Shown here in pieces: positions 17,601-26,942 of a stretch of DNA of 64,000 nt. Within the stretch, counting starts at the first letter, position 1. Each line of letters opens with the position of its first letter. This DNA comes from Solwaraspora sp. WMMD1047 (GTDB lineage: Bacteria; Actinomycetota; Actinomycetes; Mycobacteriales; Micromonosporaceae): positions 930,001 through 994,000 of the forward strand of contig NZ_JARUBL010000001.1 in the NCBI RefSeq assembly GCF_029626155.1, read 5' to 3'. The notes below the pieces were generated by a model. The model was not told the DNA's origin, ran no database searches, and saw only the letters and a list, made by a program, of their open reading frames with translations. The position numbers and the translations under genes are program-made.

Positions 17601-18467
17601 TCAGCAGCCGAGGTCCACGCCGCGCTCCCGCATCCACGGCGCCGGATCGAGCTGGTTCCAGAGGCCGTTGTGCACCTCGAAGTGCAGGTGCGGCCCGGTG
17701 GAGTCGCCGGTCGAGCCCTCGTAGCCGATCACTTCGCCGGCGTCGACCTGCTGGCCGACCGCCACCGCGGTGCGGTTCTGGTGGGCGTAGTGGGTCAGGA
17801 ACCCGTCGCCGTGGTCGATGACGACCGAGATGCCGTAGCCGGCGTAGACCCAGCCGGCCTCGACGACGGTGCCGTCGGCGGCCGCCCGGATCGGGGTGTC
17901 GGCGGGCATCGCGAGGTCGATGCCGGCGTGTAGCACGCCCCACCGCTGCCCGTAGCAGGAGGTGGTGGCGGCGCCGGGCATCGGGTGCACCCAGTCCGCG
18001 GACTCCTTCTCCGCCTCGGCGGTACGGGCGGCCGGCTCGGCGGGCTTGGCCGGCTTGGACTCGGCCGTCCGCTCCGGGGTGGCCCGGGGGGTGGCGGGGG
18101 CGCCGGTGGACGGGCTGCCGGTGGGGGCGTCGGGCGTGGCTTCGGCCGTCGGTGGCTGGGAGGGGGCGTCCCGGCCGGACCGGTTGGCGCGGTCGGCGGC
18201 GTCAGCGCGGGCGCGTTCGTCGGCCGCGGCCACCGGTGCGTCCCGGCGGTCGTCGCTGCTCCGGGTGGTCGCGGTGGCGACGCCCGCCACGGCGAGGCCG
18301 GCGGCGGCCACCACGGCGGTGACGAGATAGGGGAGCCGGCCGCGGTAGCCGGGCCGGAAGCGGTGCCGAACCACCGTGGCGCCGTCGCTCGACTGGGGGA
18401 GCCGGCGGTGCTGGCCCGGCTGGCCGGGCTGACCGCTCACGTTCTCGATCGACTCGTTTTCCTGCAC
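17601..18467 (-). CDS. Secreted or anchored M23 (LytM) peptidase
   Basis: Peptidoglycan endopeptidase-like protein of 288 residues. A membrane or signal segment lies at about 45-68 (PYLVTAVVAAAGLAVAGVA), then an Ala/Pro/Thr-rich linker, then the M23 domain at about 160-285. Zinc motifs are H-x3-D in HAGIDLA and H-x-H in PHLHFEV, with a further His in THYAHQN, so it appears catalytically complete. The GTG start has only a weak AAGG 5' of it. It lies next to a second M23 gene on the same strand; one such gene (Rv0950c) sits at this place in M. tuberculosis. Confidence 0.87.
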   Translation of the reverse strand: MQENESIENVSGQPGQPGQHRRLPQSSDGATVVRHRFRPGYRGRLPYLVTAVVAAAGLAVAGVATATTRSSDDRRDAPVAAADERARADAADRANRSGRDAPSQPPTAEATPDAPTGSPSTGAPATPRATPERTAESKPAKPAEPAARTAEAEKESADWVHPMPGAATTSCYGQRWGVLHAGIDLAMPADTPIRAAADGTVVEAGWVYAGYGISVVIDHGDGFLTHYAHQNRTAVAVGQQVDAGEVIGYEGSTGDSTGPHLHFEVHNGLWNQLDPAPWMRERGVDLGC

Positions 18468-18684
18468 GGGGGAACCTTCGGGTCGAGGGACACGGACCCG
18501 GAAATGGTGGTTTGACCTGCGGAAACTCGGGAAGGAGGGGGATCTGGTCGCGGCGCGGACGGGCGTCGGGGCGACGGGTTATGCCCGTATTGATGCGCGG
18601 TTACCAGTAGGTAGACCGGGAGTCGTTGTGGTGCTGGTCACATTTCCCGGTGTGGCGTAGGCAACATCAACGGAAAGTGATCAT

Positions 18685-18718
18685 AAAAAAACCGCCCGAA
18701 CCTGTCGGCACGGGCGGT
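18685..18718 (-). terminator. Intrinsic terminator after the second M23 gene
   Basis: On the minus strand, an 8-bp stem (18711-18718 with 18691-18698) is followed by a run of T (18685-18691). It is the most classical rho-independent terminator in the window, 20 nt after the stop at 18739. Confidence 0.85.
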
Positions 18719-18738
18719 AGGCTGGACATTACGGAGGG

Positions 18739-19464
18739 TCAGGAGTCGACTACTCCGCCGTAGATTGTCTCGACCTGTAGCTGAATGTCCACTCCCTTGG
18801 TGCGCAGCCACGGGATGGGGTCGGTGGGCTCCCCGTTGACATGCACCTCAAGGTGCAGGTGCGGGCCGTACGAGTGGCCGGTGTTGCCGACCCAGCCGAT
18901 CTCGTCGCCGGCCTTGACCTGCTGCCCCTCCTGGACCAGCAGATTGGAGGAGTGTCCGTAGACCGATTCGGTGCCGTCCGGGTGCTGGATGATCACGCAG
19001 TAGCCGTAGCCACCGAACCAGCCGGCCTTCGTCACCGTGCCCGAGTGGATCGCCCGGTACGCCGTACCCTCCGGCGCGGCCAGGTCGATGCCGGCGTGCA
19101 GCTTGTTCCAGCGCATGCCGTACGGGGAGGTGAAGTTGTAGCCCTTGAGTGGCAGCACCCAGGCGTCCGGCGCCTCGGAGAGGGAGCTTTCGAGCTGGGT
19201 CCGCTCGTCCCGGGTGGCGCGCTCCGCGTCGGCCGCGCGGGCGGCGAAGTCCTCGCTGGTGGCGGCGGCGTTCTCCAGCTCGGAGAGGGCCGACGGGCTG
19301 ACCGACTTCGCGTCCGGCAGTCCGCCCGCGCCGAGTGCCACCACTCCGGCGCCGACGAAGGCGGTGGTGACCACCGCCGCATAGCGGCTACGCGGGGGGG
19401 TGGGTACGCGACGTCGCCCGCGATATCGATCGGGCTCAGACGACAGGCGCTGGCGCACGCACAC
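18739..19464 (-). CDS. M23 (LytM) peptidase with coiled region
   Basis: 241 residues: a basic N-terminus, one membrane or signal segment (about 29-47, AVVTTAFVGAGVVALGAGG), a short Ala/Glu-rich probable coiled coil (55-95), then the M23 domain (about 103-225) with zinc motifs HAGIDLA and PHLHLEV and the conserved SVYGHSS. The family cuts cell-wall cross-links, or activates amidases when degenerate; this copy keeps the metal ligands. The GTG start has GGAGGG 5' of it. It ends at its own terminator, so it is a separate unit from the other M23 gene. Confidence 0.87.
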   Translation of the reverse strand: MCVRQRLSSEPDRYRGRRRVPTPPRSRYAAVVTTAFVGAGVVALGAGGLPDAKSVSPSALSELENAAATSEDFAARAADAERATRDERTQLESSLSEAPDAWVLPLKGYNFTSPYGMRWNKLHAGIDLAAPEGTAYRAIHSGTVTKAGWFGGYGYCVIIQHPDGTESVYGHSSNLLVQEGQQVKAGDEIGWVGNTGHSYGPHLHLEVHVNGEPTDPIPWLRTKGVDIQLQVETIYGGVVDS

Positions 19465-19899
19465 CCTCCGTTATCGGGTCAGTTGAGCGACCGTCGCCAG
19501 CGTCGAAGAGCGGGGGTGACACTGCCGGGCCGCGTTGTCGTCCGGTCGCAGACCTGAAGACAACCGTTGGCCACGGTAACCAACCCCTAGTCCGGCCACA
19601 AGTCGCACCGCCAAATAACCGGTGCCGAGTGTGCGCGTCCGTTGTGGAATGCCATAACTCGTAACCTTTTGCGGGGAACCTCGTTAGTCGCGCTTGGTTA
19701 CATCGAACACTACAGATAGTCATTCGTCCAGGGCTTCGCCCGACGGATCGGGGAAATTCCCCTAGGGTTCGCGGCGGCGGTCGGCGGCGGTGCGGTGGCC
19801 GGCTCACCTGGTACGGGACCTGATTACCGCAGGGCGTCGACGCCGGGTTACCGTTCGTTAAGTCGGTGCCGCCAGGCCGACCGGAGAGGTAGGGGACTG
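19465..19899. promoter_or_regulatory. 435-bp divergent region between M23 and B12-binding genes
   Basis: No gene is apparent. The sequence is clearly less GC-rich than its surroundings at 19590-19740, which suggests promoters or a structured leader for the M23 gene. A perfect 13-bp palindrome, GGGGAAATTCCCC, lies at 19750-19762, about 137 bp before the B12-binding gene, and is a candidate operator. I looked for a c-di-AMP riboswitch, which is known before actinobacterial wall-hydrolase genes, and did not find its conserved segments. Confidence 0.4.
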
Positions 19900-20304
19900 A
19901 TGAGTTCTCGGATTCGGGTCGTCGTCGCCAAGCCGGGCCTGGACGGCCACGACCGCGGGGCGAAGGTGGTTGCGCGGGCCCTGCGGGACGCCGGCATGGA
20001 GGTCATCTACACCGGGCTGCACCAGACCCCGGAGCAGATAGTCGAGACCGCCATTCAGGAGGATGCCGACGCGGTGGGCCTCTCGGTGCTCTCCGGCGCG
20101 CACATGACGCTGTTCCGCCGGGTGATCGAGTTGCTGACCGAGCGCGACGCGCGGGACATCGTGGTCTTCGGCGGCGGCATCATCCCGGAGGCCGACCTGC
20201 CCGAGTTGGCCCGGATCGGCGTGGCGAAGATCTTCACCCCGGGGGCCACCACGCACTCGATCGTCGACTGGGTCCGGGAGAACGTCGCGCAACCGGTCTC
20301 CTGA
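19900..20304 (+). CDS. Stand-alone cobalamin-binding protein (methylmalonyl-CoA mutase C-domain-like)
   Basis: A 134-residue protein made only of a B12-binding domain. It has the D-x-H-x2-G motif (LDGHDRG) whose His replaces the lower ligand of the cobalt, the LSG-type motif (SVLSGAH) and the GGG loop ([13 protein letters not shown]). Such domains normally complete a mutase; here the large catalytic subunit is not in the window. By homology it could be the small subunit of an acyl-CoA mutase coded elsewhere. Shine-Dalgarno GAGAGG and a start at ATG 19900 fit homologues; upstream in-frame codons do not. Confidence 0.85.
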   Translation: MSSRIRVVVAKPGLDGHDRGAKVVARALRDAGMEVIYTGLHQTPEQIVETAIQEDADAVGLSVLSGAHMTLFRRVIELLTERDARDIVVFGGGIIPEADLPELARIGVAKIFTPGATTHSIVDWVRENVAQPVS

Positions 20305-20324
20305 CCGGCCGGTCTCCTGACCGG
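20293..20324. repeat. Exact 16-bp tandem duplication over a stop codon
   Basis: CCGGTCTCCTGACCGG occurs at 20293-20308 and again at 20309-20324. The first copy holds the stop codon of the B12-binding gene. The unit is itself partly palindromic. Confidence 0.85.
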
Positions 20325-20339
20325 CCGGACACGGAGAGG

Positions 20340-20376
20340 GAGAGGCCGGACGCACCCCTCACACGCCCGGCCTCTC
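20340..20376 (+). terminator. Terminator after the B12-binding gene
   Basis: A 10-bp perfect stem (20340-20349 with 20367-20376) and a 17-nt loop lie 36 nt after the stop. Confidence 0.65.
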
Positions 20377-20470
20377 TATGCACGATGCCCCGCCGCCACC
20401 CCTCGACCGACAGGGCATCGGCCGCTCCGTCTTCGCGCCTTCCAGCGTTCCGACATCTGACTCAACGACG

Positions 20471-20490
20471 CCCGTTACGTCGGGTTACGT
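20471..20490. promoter_or_regulatory. Direct repeat upstream of sucC
   Basis: CCCGTTACGT and CGGGTTACGT follow each other directly at 20471-20490, a one-turn spacing that suits a dimeric or tandem-binding regulator. It lies about 60 bp before the -35 of the candidate sucC promoter. Confidence 0.35.
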
Positions 20491-20549
20491 GGGCTGGGAA
20501 ATCTTTTCCCCGGCGGGTGTGCATTACCGCACAAGGCATACCCGAGCGG

Positions 20550-20577
20550 TTGCCGGCGCCGGCCACCTCGCTAGGCT
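20550..20577 (+). promoter_or_regulatory. Candidate sucCD promoter
   Basis: TTGCCG (20550-20555), a 16-nt spacer and TAGGCT (20572-20577) would give a leader of about 90 nt before sucC. The rest of 20377-20676 shows no gene. Confidence 0.4.
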
Positions 20578-20676
20578 GCGCCGGTGGCCTGTTTCTCCTG
20601 ACAACAGGCGTCAAACTCATTTCACGCTGGCGGCGGCGCGATGGCGCGTCGCCAAGACGGGACGGGACGCGCGATC

Positions 20677-21888
20677 GTGGACCTGTACGAATACCAGGGG
20701 CGTGAGCTGTTCGAGCGGCACGGGTTGCCCGTGCTCGCCGGCGGCGTCGCGACGACCCCTGAGGAGGCGCGGGCGATCGCCGAGCGCCTCGGTGGCCGGG
20801 TGGTCGTCAAGGCCCAGGTGAAGGTCGGTGGGCGGGGCAAGGCCGGCGGGGTGAAGCTGGCCGACGACGTCGACGAGGCGGTGGCCCGGGCCACCGACAT
20901 CCTCGGCATGGACATCAAGGGCCACCAGGTCCACAAGGTCATGCTGACGGTGACGGCCGACATCGCCGAGGAGTACTACTTCTCCTACCTGCTCGACCGC
21001 GCCAACCGCACCTTCCTCTGCATCGCCAGCGTGGCCGGCGGCATGGAGATCGAGCAGGTCGCCGAGGAGGCGCCGGAGAAGGTCGTCAAGGCGCCCATCG
21101 ACGCCAACGTCGGGGTCGACGAGGCGAAGGCCCGCGAGATCGTCACCGCGGCCGGCTTCCCGGCCGACGTCGCCGACCAGGTCACCGCCATCGCGGTCCG
21201 GCTCTGGCAGGCGTTCGTCGCCGAGGACGCCACCCTCGTCGAGGTCAACCCGCTGGCCCGCACCACCGAGGGTCAGGTGCTCTGCCTGGACGCCAAGGTG
21301 ACCCTGGACGCCAACGCCGCGTTCCGGCACCCGGACCACGAGGCGATGGTCGACCAGGCCGCCGTCGACCCGCTGGAGCAGCGGGCCAAGGAGAAGGACC
21401 TCAACTACGTCAAGCTCGACGGTGAGGTCGGCATCATCGGCAACGGGGCCGGCCTGGTGATGTCCACCCTTGACGTGGTCGCCTACGCCGGTGAGTCCCG
21501 CGGCGGGGTGAAGCCGGCCAACTTCCTGGACATCGGCGGCGGCGCCAGCGCGGCGGTGATGGCCAACGGTCTGGAGATCGTGCTCTCCGACCCCGCCGTG
21601 AAGAGCGTCTTCGTCAACGTGTTCGGCGGCATCACCGCCTGTGACGAGGTCGCCAACGGCATCGTGCAGGCGCTGGCGCTGCTGGAGCAGCGCGGCGAGC
21701 GGGTCGAGAAGCCCCTGGTGGTGCGGCTCGACGGCAACAACGCCGAGGCGGGCCGGGCGATCCTCGACGGCGCCGGCAACCCGCTCGTCGAACGGGTGGA
21801 CACTATGGATGGCGCGGCCGAGCGGGCCGCCGAACTCGCGGCCACCGGCGCTACGTCGGCCGGCGGCTCGGCCGGGATGGGAATCTGA
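20677..21888 (+). CDS. sucC: Succinyl-CoA synthetase (ADP-forming), beta subunit
   Basis: With SucD it makes succinate, CoA and ATP from succinyl-CoA in the TCA cycle. The protein begins [16 protein letters not shown], the normal N-terminus of the family, so I chose the GTG at 20677 and not the ATG at 20641. ATP-grasp domain: [20 protein letters not shown] near the N-terminus, Mg-binding EVNPLA, and the C-terminal CoA-ligase domain with [14 protein letters not shown] and GGGASA. 403 residues. The sucD gene begins 2 nt after its stop. Confidence 0.95.
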   Translation: MDLYEYQGRELFERHGLPVLAGGVATTPEEARAIAERLGGRVVVKAQVKVGGRGKAGGVKLADDVDEAVARATDILGMDIKGHQVHKVMLTVTADIAEEYYFSYLLDRANRTFLCIASVAGGMEIEQVAEEAPEKVVKAPIDANVGVDEAKAREIVTAAGFPADVADQVTAIAVRLWQAFVAEDATLVEVNPLARTTEGQVLCLDAKVTLDANAAFRHPDHEAMVDQAAVDPLEQRAKEKDLNYVKLDGEVGIIGNGAGLVMSTLDVVAYAGESRGGVKPANFLDIGGGASAAVMANGLEIVLSDPAVKSVFVNVFGGITACDEVANGIVQALALLEQRGERVEKPLVVRLDGNNAEAGRAILDGAGNPLVERVDTMDGAAERAAELAATGATSAGGSAGMGI

Positions 21889-21890
21889 TC

Positions 21891-22778
21891 ATGGCAATCT
21901 GGCTGACCAAGGACTCGAAGGTCATCGTCCAGGGGATGACCGGGTCCGAGGGTTCCAAGCACACCAAGCGGATGCTGGCCGCCGGCACCGCCATCGTCGG
22001 CGGGGTGAATCCCCGCAAGGCCGGCCAGTCGGTCGACTTCGACGGCACCGAGCTGCCGGTGTTCGCAGGAGTCGCCGAGGCCATGGCGGCCACCGGCGCC
22101 GACGTCACCGTCATCTTCGTCCCCCCGCAGTTCACCAAGGGCGCCGTCATCGAGGCGGTGGACGCCGGCATCGGGCTGGCCGTGGTGATCACCGAGGGCA
22201 TCCCGGTGCACGACACCGCCGCGTTCTGGGCGTACAACCTCGCCCAGGGCGGACGGACCCGCATCGTCGGCCCGAACTGCCCCGGCATCGCCTCCCCGGG
22301 CGCCTCCAACGCCGGCATCATCCCCGCCGACATCACCGGCTCCGGCCGGATCGGCCTGGTCAGCAAGAGCGGCACGCTCACCTACCAGATGATGTACGAG
22401 CTGCGGGACATCGGCTTCTCGACCTGCGTCGGGATCGGCGGTGACCCGATCATCGGAACCACCCACATCGACGCCCTGGCCGCCTTCCAGGACGACCCGG
22501 AGACCGACGCGATCGTGATGATCGGCGAGATCGGCGGCGACGCCGAGGAGCGGGCGGCCGAGTTCATCAAGTCCAACGTGACAAAGCCGGTGGTCGGCTA
22601 CATCGCCGGCTTCACCGCGCCGGCCGGCAAGACGATGGGGCACGCCGGTGCCATCATCTCCGGCTCGTCCGGCACCGCCGACGCCAAGCAGGCCGCCCTG
22701 GAAGCGGTCGGCGTCCGGGTCGGCAAGACGCCCAGCGAGACCGCCCGGCTGATGCGCGACATCATGTCCGGCGGCTGA
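21891..22778 (+). CDS. sucD: Succinyl-CoA synthetase, alpha subunit
   Basis: Binds CoA in its N-terminal Rossmann domain ([17 protein letters not shown]) and carries the active-site histidine that is phosphorylated during catalysis, in [13 protein letters not shown]. Other family blocks: [29 protein letters not shown] and [16 protein letters not shown]. 295 residues, which is standard. It forms one operon with sucC. Confidence 0.95.
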   Translation: MAIWLTKDSKVIVQGMTGSEGSKHTKRMLAAGTAIVGGVNPRKAGQSVDFDGTELPVFAGVAEAMAATGADVTVIFVPPQFTKGAVIEAVDAGIGLAVVITEGIPVHDTAAFWAYNLAQGGRTRIVGPNCPGIASPGASNAGIIPADITGSGRIGLVSKSGTLTYQMMYELRDIGFSTCVGIGGDPIIGTTHIDALAAFQDDPETDAIVMIGEIGGDAEERAAEFIKSNVTKPVVGYIAGFTAPAGKTMGHAGAIISGSSGTADAKQAALEAVGVRVGKTPSETARLMRDIMSGG

Positions 22779-22843
22779 TCGACGGGGAATCCCGGTGGTG
22801 TCGGACCCCTACCGGCCGCTCCGGCGTGCCACAGTAGGTACCG

Positions 22844-24094
22844 ATGCCAGCCAGCACCCCTGACCAGTCCCGCCAGCCGACCCGACCGGCCCCGCGGCCG
22901 ACCGGGTCGGCGCGGGCCGGGTCGGCGCGGCCCGGCGGTGGCCGGGCACCGCTCGCCGTCGCCGCGGCCGTCGCCGCCGGCTGGGCGGCCATCCTCTCCT
23001 ACCTGCCGGTCGCGGCCGTGATGGGCCTGGCCCAGCTCGCCGAGGACGCCGGCACGATCGGCGGTGCCGCCCGGGTCGGGCTGGCCGGCTGGCTGCTCGG
23101 CCACGGCGTACCCCTGGAGACCAGCGCCGGCCGGTTCGGGCTCGTACCGCTGGCCCTCGGTGCGATCGCCGCCTGGCGGCTCAGCCGGGCCGGAGTGCAC
23201 GCCAGCCGCGCGATCGGCGCCCGGGGCGGGGGCACGCCGGCGCAGGCCCTCTCCGCCGCCGGCGCGGTCGGCCTCTGGTACGGCCTGCTCGGGCTGCTCG
23301 CGGCCGGCATCCTGTCCAGCGGGGGAACCTCGGTCTCCGGGTTCCGCGCAGCCCTCACCCTGACCGGCTTCGGCGCGCTGGCCGCTCTGGTCGGCGCGCT
23401 GCGGACCACCGGCGCGCTGGGCGGGCTGGCCCGGCGAACCCCGGCGGTGCTGCGGGACGGGCTGCGTACCGGGATGGTCGCCGCGCTGCTGCTGCTCGGC
23501 GCCGGCGCCGGCGCCGCCGGACTCGCCATGGCCACCGGGGGCGGGGCGGCCAGCGACATGATCGGCGCCTACCGCACCGGAGTGCCCGGCCAGGCCGGCA
23601 TCACCCTGGTCAGCCTCGCCTACGCGCCGAACGCCGCCGTCTGGTCGGCCAGCTACCTGCTCGGTCCCGGCTTCGCCGTCGGCACCGACACCGTCGTCCG
23701 CACCAGCGAGGTCTCGATCGGCGCGCTGCCGACCGTACCGTTGCTGGCCGGACTGCCACACGGCCCCGCCGGCCCGGTCGGGGCCGGCCTGCTCGCGGTG
23801 CCGGTGCTGGCCGGGATGACCGCCGGCTGGCTGCTCGCCCGGCGGCTGATGCGCTCGGCCGGCGAACGGGCCCCGATCGGCTGGCGCGGGCTGCTCGGCG
23901 CGGCCGCGGTCAGCGGCCCGGTGGCCGGAGGAGTGCTCGGGCTGGCCGCCAGCGCCTCCGGTGGCCCCCTCGGTGGCGGCCGGCTGGCCGAGATCGGACC
24001 GGTCGGCTGGCAGGTCGCGGCCGTCGCGACCGCCGTGCTGGCGGTCGGGGCGATGGTCGGCGCCGCCGGCAACCGCGCCCTCGCCACCCGCTGA
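22844..24094 (+). CDS. perM: PerM-like integral membrane protein (DUF6350)
   Basis: A 416-residue protein with about 9-10 membrane segments and a basic Pro/Arg-rich N-terminal tail of 35 residues. The composition and the place between sucD and purN match M. tuberculosis Rv0955 (PerM), which is linked to cell division under stress. No catalytic motif is visible. An AGTAGGTA element ends 3 nt before the ATG and there is no Shine-Dalgarno, so translation may be leaderless. The name rests mainly on synteny and topology. Confidence 0.78.
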   Translation: MPASTPDQSRQPTRPAPRPTGSARAGSARPGGGRAPLAVAAAVAAGWAAILSYLPVAAVMGLAQLAEDAGTIGGAARVGLAGWLLGHGVPLETSAGRFGLVPLALGAIAAWRLSRAGVHASRAIGARGGGTPAQALSAAGAVGLWYGLLGLLAAGILSSGGTSVSGFRAALTLTGFGALAALVGALRTTGALGGLARRTPAVLRDGLRTGMVAALLLLGAGAGAAGLAMATGGGAASDMIGAYRTGVPGQAGITLVSLAYAPNAAVWSASYLLGPGFAVGTDTVVRTSEVSIGALPTVPLLAGLPHGPAGPVGAGLLAVPVLAGMTAGWLLARRLMRSAGERAPIGWRGLLGAAAVSGPVAGGVLGLAASASGGPLGGGRLAEIGPVGWQVAAVATAVLAVGAMVGAAGNRALATR

Positions 24095-24107
24095 CCTGGA
24101 ATGCGGC

Positions 24108-24143
24108 GGCGGGGCACCCCGGCCGCTGCCGGAGTGCCCCGCC
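24108..24143. terminator. Bidirectional terminator between perM and the CD225-like gene
   Basis: GGCGGGGCAC (24108-24117) pairs with GTGCCCCGCC (24134-24143). The loop can form a smaller stem. It lies between convergent genes. Confidence 0.7.
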
Positions 24144-24192
24144 CGCTGCTACCGACCGGCCAGGCCGGTCACGGTGTCGAGCCGTTCGGTTC

Positions 24193-24477
24193 TCAGACGC
24201 CGCTGCTGGCGCTCATCACCGTGCTGATGATGCAGCACAGGATGCCGATGCCCCAGAGAACCAGACCGATGATGAGGGCCAGCTTCGACCACTTCTTGGA
24301 CTCGGCCGCGGCGGCCTGCGCCCCGGCGTAGTCGCCCTGCTGGAGCAGCGGGTTCACCTTGGAGGCGTTGATGATGGCCGGGATGGCGAGCGGCCAGCAC
24401 AGGAAGATGGCGACGATGGACATCGTCATGTTGTTGTCGACCTGCTGCGGCGGCTGCGACTGGTAACCAGGCTGCAT
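24193..24477 (-). CDS. Small CD225/dispanin-like membrane protein
   Basis: 94 residues with two membrane segments (about 20-38 and 66-88). The conserved core PLAIPAIINASKVNPLLQQG followed by DYAGAQAAAAESKKWSK is that of the CD225 (dispanin) superfamily, in bacteria usually near DUF4190 or secretion proteins. The N-terminus is Gln/Pro-rich. ATG at 24477 follows a good AAGGAG. The function is unknown; it stands alone between convergent perM and divergent purN. Confidence 0.78.
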   Translation of the reverse strand: MQPGYQSQPPQQVDNNMTMSIVAIFLCWPLAIPAIINASKVNPLLQQGDYAGAQAAAAESKKWSKLALIIGLVLWGIGILCCIISTVMSASSGV

Positions 24478-24651
24478 TGGTGTTGAACTCCTTGATTGGG
24501 CACTCTGCGTGCGGCTAACGTTCCGGGACCGGGGCTGGCGACCACCGGTCGGAGCGACCGGCAGCGTACCGAATTCGCACCACGTTGGCTTGCCCGTGCC
24601 GGTCACGCTTCGGCCGCGGGCGCCCCCGCGAGGCCCCGCCGACCAGGCCGA

Positions 24652-24657
24652 TAGGGT
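24652..24657 (+). promoter_or_regulatory. -10 element of a probably leaderless purN message
   Basis: TAGGGT ends 7 nt before the purN GTG, with no Shine-Dalgarno between. No good -35 is seen 16-18 nt upstream. Confidence 0.5.
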
Positions 24658-24664
24658 GCTCTAC

Positions 24665-25285
24665 GTGACCGAGCCCGCCTCCGCCGCCCGACTGCTCGTG
24701 CTCATCTCCGGCTCCGGAAGCAACCTGCAGGCGCTGCTCGACGCGTGCGCCGACCCCGGGTACGGCGCGCGGGTGGTCGCGGTCGGCGCCGACCGGGACG
24801 GCATCGCCGGCCTGGACCGGGCCGCGGCGGCCTCGGTGCCGACCTTCGTGGCGCCGGTGCGTGCCTACCCGAGCCGCGCGGAGTGGGACGTCGCGCTCAC
24901 CGCGCTGGTCGCGGAGCACAAGCCGGACCTGGTGATCTCGGCCGGCTTCCTCAAGCTGGTCGGCCCACACTTCCTCGCCGCCTTCGGCGACCGATACCTC
25001 AACACGCACAACGCGCTGCTGCCGGCGTTCCCCGGTATGCACGGCCCGCGTGACGCCCTGGCGTACGGGGTCAAGCTGGCCGGCGCCACCCTCTTCTTCG
25101 TCGACGCGGGCGTCGACACCGGCCCGATCATCGCCCAGGTGGCGGTCCCGGTGCTCGACGACGACGACGAGGAAACCCTCACCGAACGGATCAAGCAGGC
25201 CGAGCGCCGCCAGCTCGTCGAGCAGGTCGGCCGGCTGGTCCGCGAAGGCTGGACGATCACCGGAAGAAAGGTCACCATCCCGTGA
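24665..25285 (+). CDS. purN: Phosphoribosylglycinamide formyltransferase
   Basis: Third step of purine synthesis: transfers formyl from 10-formyl-THF to GAR. Family blocks: [16 protein letters not shown] for GAR phosphate binding, the active-site region [16 protein letters not shown] (Asn and His), and the catalytic Asp in [13 protein letters not shown], here [15 protein letters not shown]. 206 residues. The GTG start at 24665 gives a normal N-terminus. It overlaps purH by GTGA, so the two steps are co-translated, as in M. tuberculosis. Confidence 0.94.
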   Translation: MTEPASAARLLVLISGSGSNLQALLDACADPGYGARVVAVGADRDGIAGLDRAAAASVPTFVAPVRAYPSRAEWDVALTALVAEHKPDLVISAGFLKLVGPHFLAAFGDRYLNTHNALLPAFPGMHGPRDALAYGVKLAGATLFFVDAGVDTGPIIAQVAVPVLDDDDEETLTERIKQAERRQLVEQVGRLVREGWTITGRKVTIP

Positions 25286-26865
25286 GCGAGAGCGGCTCCG
25301 CCTCCGACGCCCGGCGCCCGATCCGGCGCGCCCTGATCAGCGTGTACGACAAGACCGGGCTGGTCGACCTGGCCCGGACGCTGCACGCCGCCGGCGTCGA
25401 GATCGTCTCCACCGGCAGCACGGCGTCGACGATCGAGGCGGCCGGTGTCCCGGTGACCGCGGTGGAGAAGCTGACCGGCTTCCCCGAGTGCCTGGACGGG
25501 CGGGTCAAGACCCTGCACCCGAAGGTGCACGCCGGACTCCTGGCCGACCTGCGGCTGGACGGCCACGCCCGGCAGCTCGACGAACTGGGGATCGAACCGT
25601 TCGACCTGCTGGTGTCGAACCTCTACCCGTTCCAGCAGACGGTGGCCTCCGGGGCCTCGGCCGACGAGTGCGTGGAGCAGATCGACATCGGCGGGCCGGC
25701 GATGGTCCGGGCCGCCGCGAAGAACCACCACTCGCTGGCGGTGGTGACCCAGGTCTCGGCGTACCCGCTGGTGGTGAACGCCCTGGCGGGTGGTGGCTTC
25801 ACCCTCGGCCAGCGGCGGGCGCTGGCGGCCCGGGCGTTCGCCGACATCGCCGAGTACGACGTGGCGGTGGCCGACTGGTGTGCCCAGGAGTTGGCGCCGG
25901 CCGGCGAGTGGTGGCCGGAGTTCGCCGGGTTGGCGCTGCGGCGTGGTGCCACCCTGCGCTACGGCGAGAACCCGCACCAGCGGGCCGCGCTCTACCTGGA
26001 CCCGGCGGCGCCGGCCGGGCTGGCCCAGGCCGAGCAGCTGCACGGCAAGGAGATGTCGTACAACAACTACGTCGACGCCGACGCGGCCTGGCGGGCGGCG
26101 AACGACTACGGCCCGGACCTGCCGGTGGTGGCGATCATCAAGCACGCGAACCCGTGTGGGATCGCCCTCGGCGCCGACGTGGCCGACGCGCACCGCAAGG
26201 CGCACGCCTGCGACCCGGTGTCGGCGTACGGCGGAGTGATCGCGGTCAACCAGCCGGTCACCGCGGAGCTGGCCCGGCAGGTCGCCGAGATCTTCACCGA
26301 GGTGGTGGTGGCGCCGGCGTTCACCGACGAGGCGATCGAGGTGTTGACCGGCAAGAAGAACATCCGGCTGCTGCGGGTGCCGGCCTGGCGGCCGGCGGCC
26401 GTCGAGTGGCGGCCGGTGACCGGCGGGGTGCTGGCCCAGACCGCCGACCGGGTGGACGCCCCCGGCGACGACCCGGCCGCCTGGCGGCTGGCCGCCGGTG
26501 ACGCGGCGCCCCCCGAGGTGCTGCGCGACCTGGCGTTCGCCTGGCGGGCCATCCGGTCGGTGAAGAGCAACGCGATCCTGCTGGCCGCCGACGGCGCCAC
26601 GGTCGGGGTCGGGATGGGCCAGGTGAACCGGGTGGACGCCGCCCAGCTGGCGGTTTCCCGGGCCGGCGCCGACCGGGCCCGGGGGGCGGTGGCCGCCTCG
26701 GACGCGTTCTTCCCGTTCGCCGACGGGCTGCGGGTGCTGCTCGACGCCGGGGTCCGGGCGGTGGTGCAGCCGGGCGGTTCGATCCGCGACGAGGAGGCCA
26801 TCGCGGCCGCGAAGGAGGCCGGCGCCACCATGTACTTCACCGGCACCCGGCACTTCTTCCACTAG
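25282..26865 (+). CDS. purH: Bifunctional AICAR formyltransferase / IMP cyclohydrolase
   Basis: Last two steps to IMP. The N-terminal IMP cyclohydrolase half has [29 protein letters not shown] and [15 protein letters not shown]. The C-terminal transformylase half has [14 protein letters not shown], the active-site Lys-His in IIKHANPCG, and [11 protein letters not shown] with PGGSIRDEE near the end. 527 residues. GTG start inside the purN stop. Confidence 0.95.
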   Translation: MSESGSASDARRPIRRALISVYDKTGLVDLARTLHAAGVEIVSTGSTASTIEAAGVPVTAVEKLTGFPECLDGRVKTLHPKVHAGLLADLRLDGHARQLDELGIEPFDLLVSNLYPFQQTVASGASADECVEQIDIGGPAMVRAAAKNHHSLAVVTQVSAYPLVVNALAGGGFTLGQRRALAARAFADIAEYDVAVADWCAQELAPAGEWWPEFAGLALRRGATLRYGENPHQRAALYLDPAAPAGLAQAEQLHGKEMSYNNYVDADAAWRAANDYGPDLPVVAIIKHANPCGIALGADVADAHRKAHACDPVSAYGGVIAVNQPVTAELARQVAEIFTEVVVAPAFTDEAIEVLTGKKNIRLLRVPAWRPAAVEWRPVTGGVLAQTADRVDAPGDDPAAWRLAAGDAAPPEVLRDLAFAWRAIRSVKSNAILLAADGATVGVGMGQVNRVDAAQLAVSRAGADRARGAVAASDAFFPFADGLRVLLDAGVRAVVQPGGSIRDEEAIAAAKEAGATMYFTGTRHFFH

Positions 26866-26942
26866 CCGCCCCACGAGTCAGCCAGGCCACACCCTTCGCC
26901 GGGGCCGGCGAGCCGGATCGCGGCGCGTGAGACCATCCGGGT

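Noticed and set aside
19465-19740. c-di-AMP (ydaO) riboswitch before the M23 gene
   Set aside because: Position fits known cases, but the conserved GGGGUGAAUC and CCCGACAGCU-type segments are absent.
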